NCBI GenBank assembly: GCA_002730675.1
Contig: PCAV01000077.1
Coordinates: forward strand, 3,747 to 20,041
Reading direction: 5' to 3'
DNA length: 16,295 nucleotides
Origin: Rhodospirillaceae bacterium
GTDB lineage: Bacteria; Pseudomonadota; Alphaproteobacteria; Thalassobaculales; Thalassobaculaceae
The translations under genes and the position numbers were made by a program. Shown one piece after another: positions 15,705 to 16,295 of this stretch. The notes beneath the pieces were generated by a model that was given only the letters and a program-made list of their open reading frames with translations, was not told where the DNA came from and did no database searches. Each line of letters opens with the position of its first letter. Position 1 is the first letter of the stretch.

Positions 15705-15719
15705 TCTACAGACTGTAGA
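15705..15719. promoter_or_regulatory. Palindrome TCTACAG-A-CTGTAGA, candidate operator
   Basis: A perfect 7-base inverted repeat around a central A, immediately upstream of the -35 position of the secretion operon promoter. A further CTACAG half-site lies at 15722-15727, followed by AGTAG. The centre is about 45 bases upstream of the predicted transcription start, a typical place for an activator. The regulator is unknown; the pattern does not match the CRP/FNR consensus TGTGA or TTGAT. Confidence 0.45.
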
Positions 15720-15763
15720 AACTACAGCAGTAGTACTATTGAATTCTAGCAGTATAAATAAAA

Positions 15764-15789
15764 AGAGCCGGAGCATTTGCTCCGGCTCT
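15764..15789 (-). terminator. Strong intrinsic terminator of the repetitive-protein gene
   Basis: AGAGCCGGAGC (15764-15774) and GCTCCGGCTCT (15779-15789) form a perfect GC-rich 11-base stem with a 4-base loop. On the minus strand a TTTTATTT tract follows. It lies 20 bases after the stop of the repetitive ORF and upstream of the secretion operon promoter, so it separates the two transcripts. It is the clearest terminator in the window. Confidence 0.92.
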
Positions 15790-15808
15790 CTATGAACTTT
15801 AGTAGTTT

Positions 15809-16295
15809 TTAACCAACTATCGGCTCGTCCGGTCCTGCCGCAGGCTCTGGCGCAGTATCTGGAGCATCTACTGGAGCTTCTGCGCCCGCGTCTGGTGGCG
15901 CTCCTGTATCGGGGGCACCCCCACCAGCGCCTTGGTCCATAGCTTGATCCATAGCTCCTCCAAGGGCCGCATCAAGACCGGCCATTGGATCCCCTTCAGG
16001 TCCAGGGGGTGGATTAGTTCCCATTGGATCGGGAGGTGCCATATTAGCCATTGGATCCCCTTCGGGTCCAGGAGGTGGATTAATTCCCATTGGATCAGGG
16101 CCAGCCATTGGCTCAACACCTTGCGCGCCAAAAGCTGCACCTAGAGCGTCCATATCACCCATCCCGCCAGCGTCTGCCGGTGGTGCCATACCTTCTGGTC
16201 CTGGAGGTGGTGCTACCCCTGGAGGCATAGCTGACATCATGTCCGCATCCATACCCTGCATTGCTTCCGGTGGCATTGCCGCCATCATGTCCGCA
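15809..16295 (-). CDS. Repetitive Met/Pro/Gly/Ala/Asp-rich acidic protein, 3' part (runs off right edge)
   Basis: The reading frame is open to the window edge. The residues encoded before the first visible Met (A-D) fit the same repeat pattern (ADMM-x-AMPP), so the true start is probably beyond base 16295. At least 161 residues are visible. They contain no Lys, Arg, His, Cys, Trp or Tyr, about 12% Met, and many Pro, Gly, Ala and Asp, so the chain is very acidic and probably disordered. Repeats include AMPP-x2-x(n)-DADMM blocks at the start, and PPPGPEG three times (residues 27-33, 71-77 and 93-99 from the first visible Met). It ends DEPIVG and a strong terminator follows. No family is recognised. 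Its place beside a type I secretion operon, lack of Cys and acidity would fit an exported substrate, but no RTX nonapeptides are visible. Confidence 0.7.
   Translation of the reverse strand, partial: ADMMAAMPPEAMQGMDADMMSAMPPGVAPPPGPEGMAPPADAGGMGDMDALGAAFGAQGVEPMAGPDPMGINPPPGPEGDPMANMAPPDPMGTNPPPGPEGDPMAGLDAALGGAMDQAMDQGAGGGAPDTGAPPDAGAEAPVDAPDTAPEPAAGPDEPIVG
15981..16099 (-). repeat. In-frame tandem repeat, two 53-base copies at 66-base period
   Basis: Bases 15981-16033 and 16047-16099 are the same sequence with four substitutions. They encode DPMG-T/I-NPPPGPEGDPMA. Three of the four differences fall at third codon positions and are silent; the fourth changes Ile to Thr. The 66-base period equals 22 codons, so copy number can change without breaking the frame. 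Confidence 0.85.

Noticed and set aside
15705..15735. CRP/FNR binding site upstream of the cNMP-HlyD operon
   Set aside because: The palindrome is CTACAG/CTGTAG and does not match the TGTGA or TTGAT half-sites.
15868..16144. Alternative-frame ORFs on both strands inside the repetitive gene
   Set aside because: They arise from the repetitive, stop-poor GC-rich sequence; only the frame ending at 15809 is followed directly by a strong terminator and has silent third-position differences between the repeats.
1..16295. CRISPR array or insertion sequence
   Set aside because: No regularly spaced direct repeats with unique spacers, transposase motifs or terminal inverted repeats were seen.

Overview
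The window looks like chromosomal DNA of an AT-rich alphaproteobacterium, possibly a marine, streamlined lineage. The main reason is the minus-strand order murA, DUF2948, hisG, hisD, infA, maf, RNase E/G, yacG, a gene neighbourhood characteristic of Alphaproteobacteria. The individual proteins (IF-1 and MurA in particular) also read as alphaproteobacterial. I cannot place it to genus. Non-ATG starts are common here: TTG for infA, the RNase E/G gene, the DUF2948 gene and puuE, and GTG for maf.

Layout from left to right. (a) 1-296: 5' end of dnaG (primase), minus strand, cut by the window edge. (b) 407-3912: a small nutrient-scavenging block. phnM (minus) is divergent from a DUF1045/2H phosphoesterase gene and a GNAT acetyltransferase gene that overlap by 4 bases (plus), followed by a PuuE-type allantoinase gene (plus). 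No core C-P lyase genes (phnGHIJKL) are in the window. (c) 3909-10169: the conserved housekeeping run on the minus strand, transcribed murA, DUF2948, hisG, hisD, then infA, maf, RNase E/G, yacG. (d) 10176-10783: a gene-poor stretch that holds a 46-codon basic small ORF upstream of murA (minus) and a tRNA-Thr(GGT) (plus). (e) 10784-11626: an amidohydrolase-2 family hydrolase, minus. (f) 11690-15640: a two-gene type I secretion unit, minus. It consists of a HlyB-like ABC exporter with an inactive C39-like domain, then a HlyD-type membrane fusion protein that carries a complete cyclic-nucleotide-binding domain at its cytoplasmic N-terminus. (g) 15764-16295: a strong intrinsic terminator and the 3' part of a repetitive Met/Pro/Gly/Ala/Asp-rich ORF whose visible part has no Lys, Arg, His or Cys. 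It runs off the right edge.

The most interesting part is (f)+(g). The sequence suggests a type I export machine whose adaptor could sense intracellular cAMP or cGMP. Its ATPase has non-canonical signature and Q-loop residues, its promoter has a consensus -10 box behind a CTACAG palindrome, and an acidic repetitive protein with some properties of a type I substrate lies just upstream. The domain assignments are read directly from motifs. The gating idea and the substrate assignment are inference.
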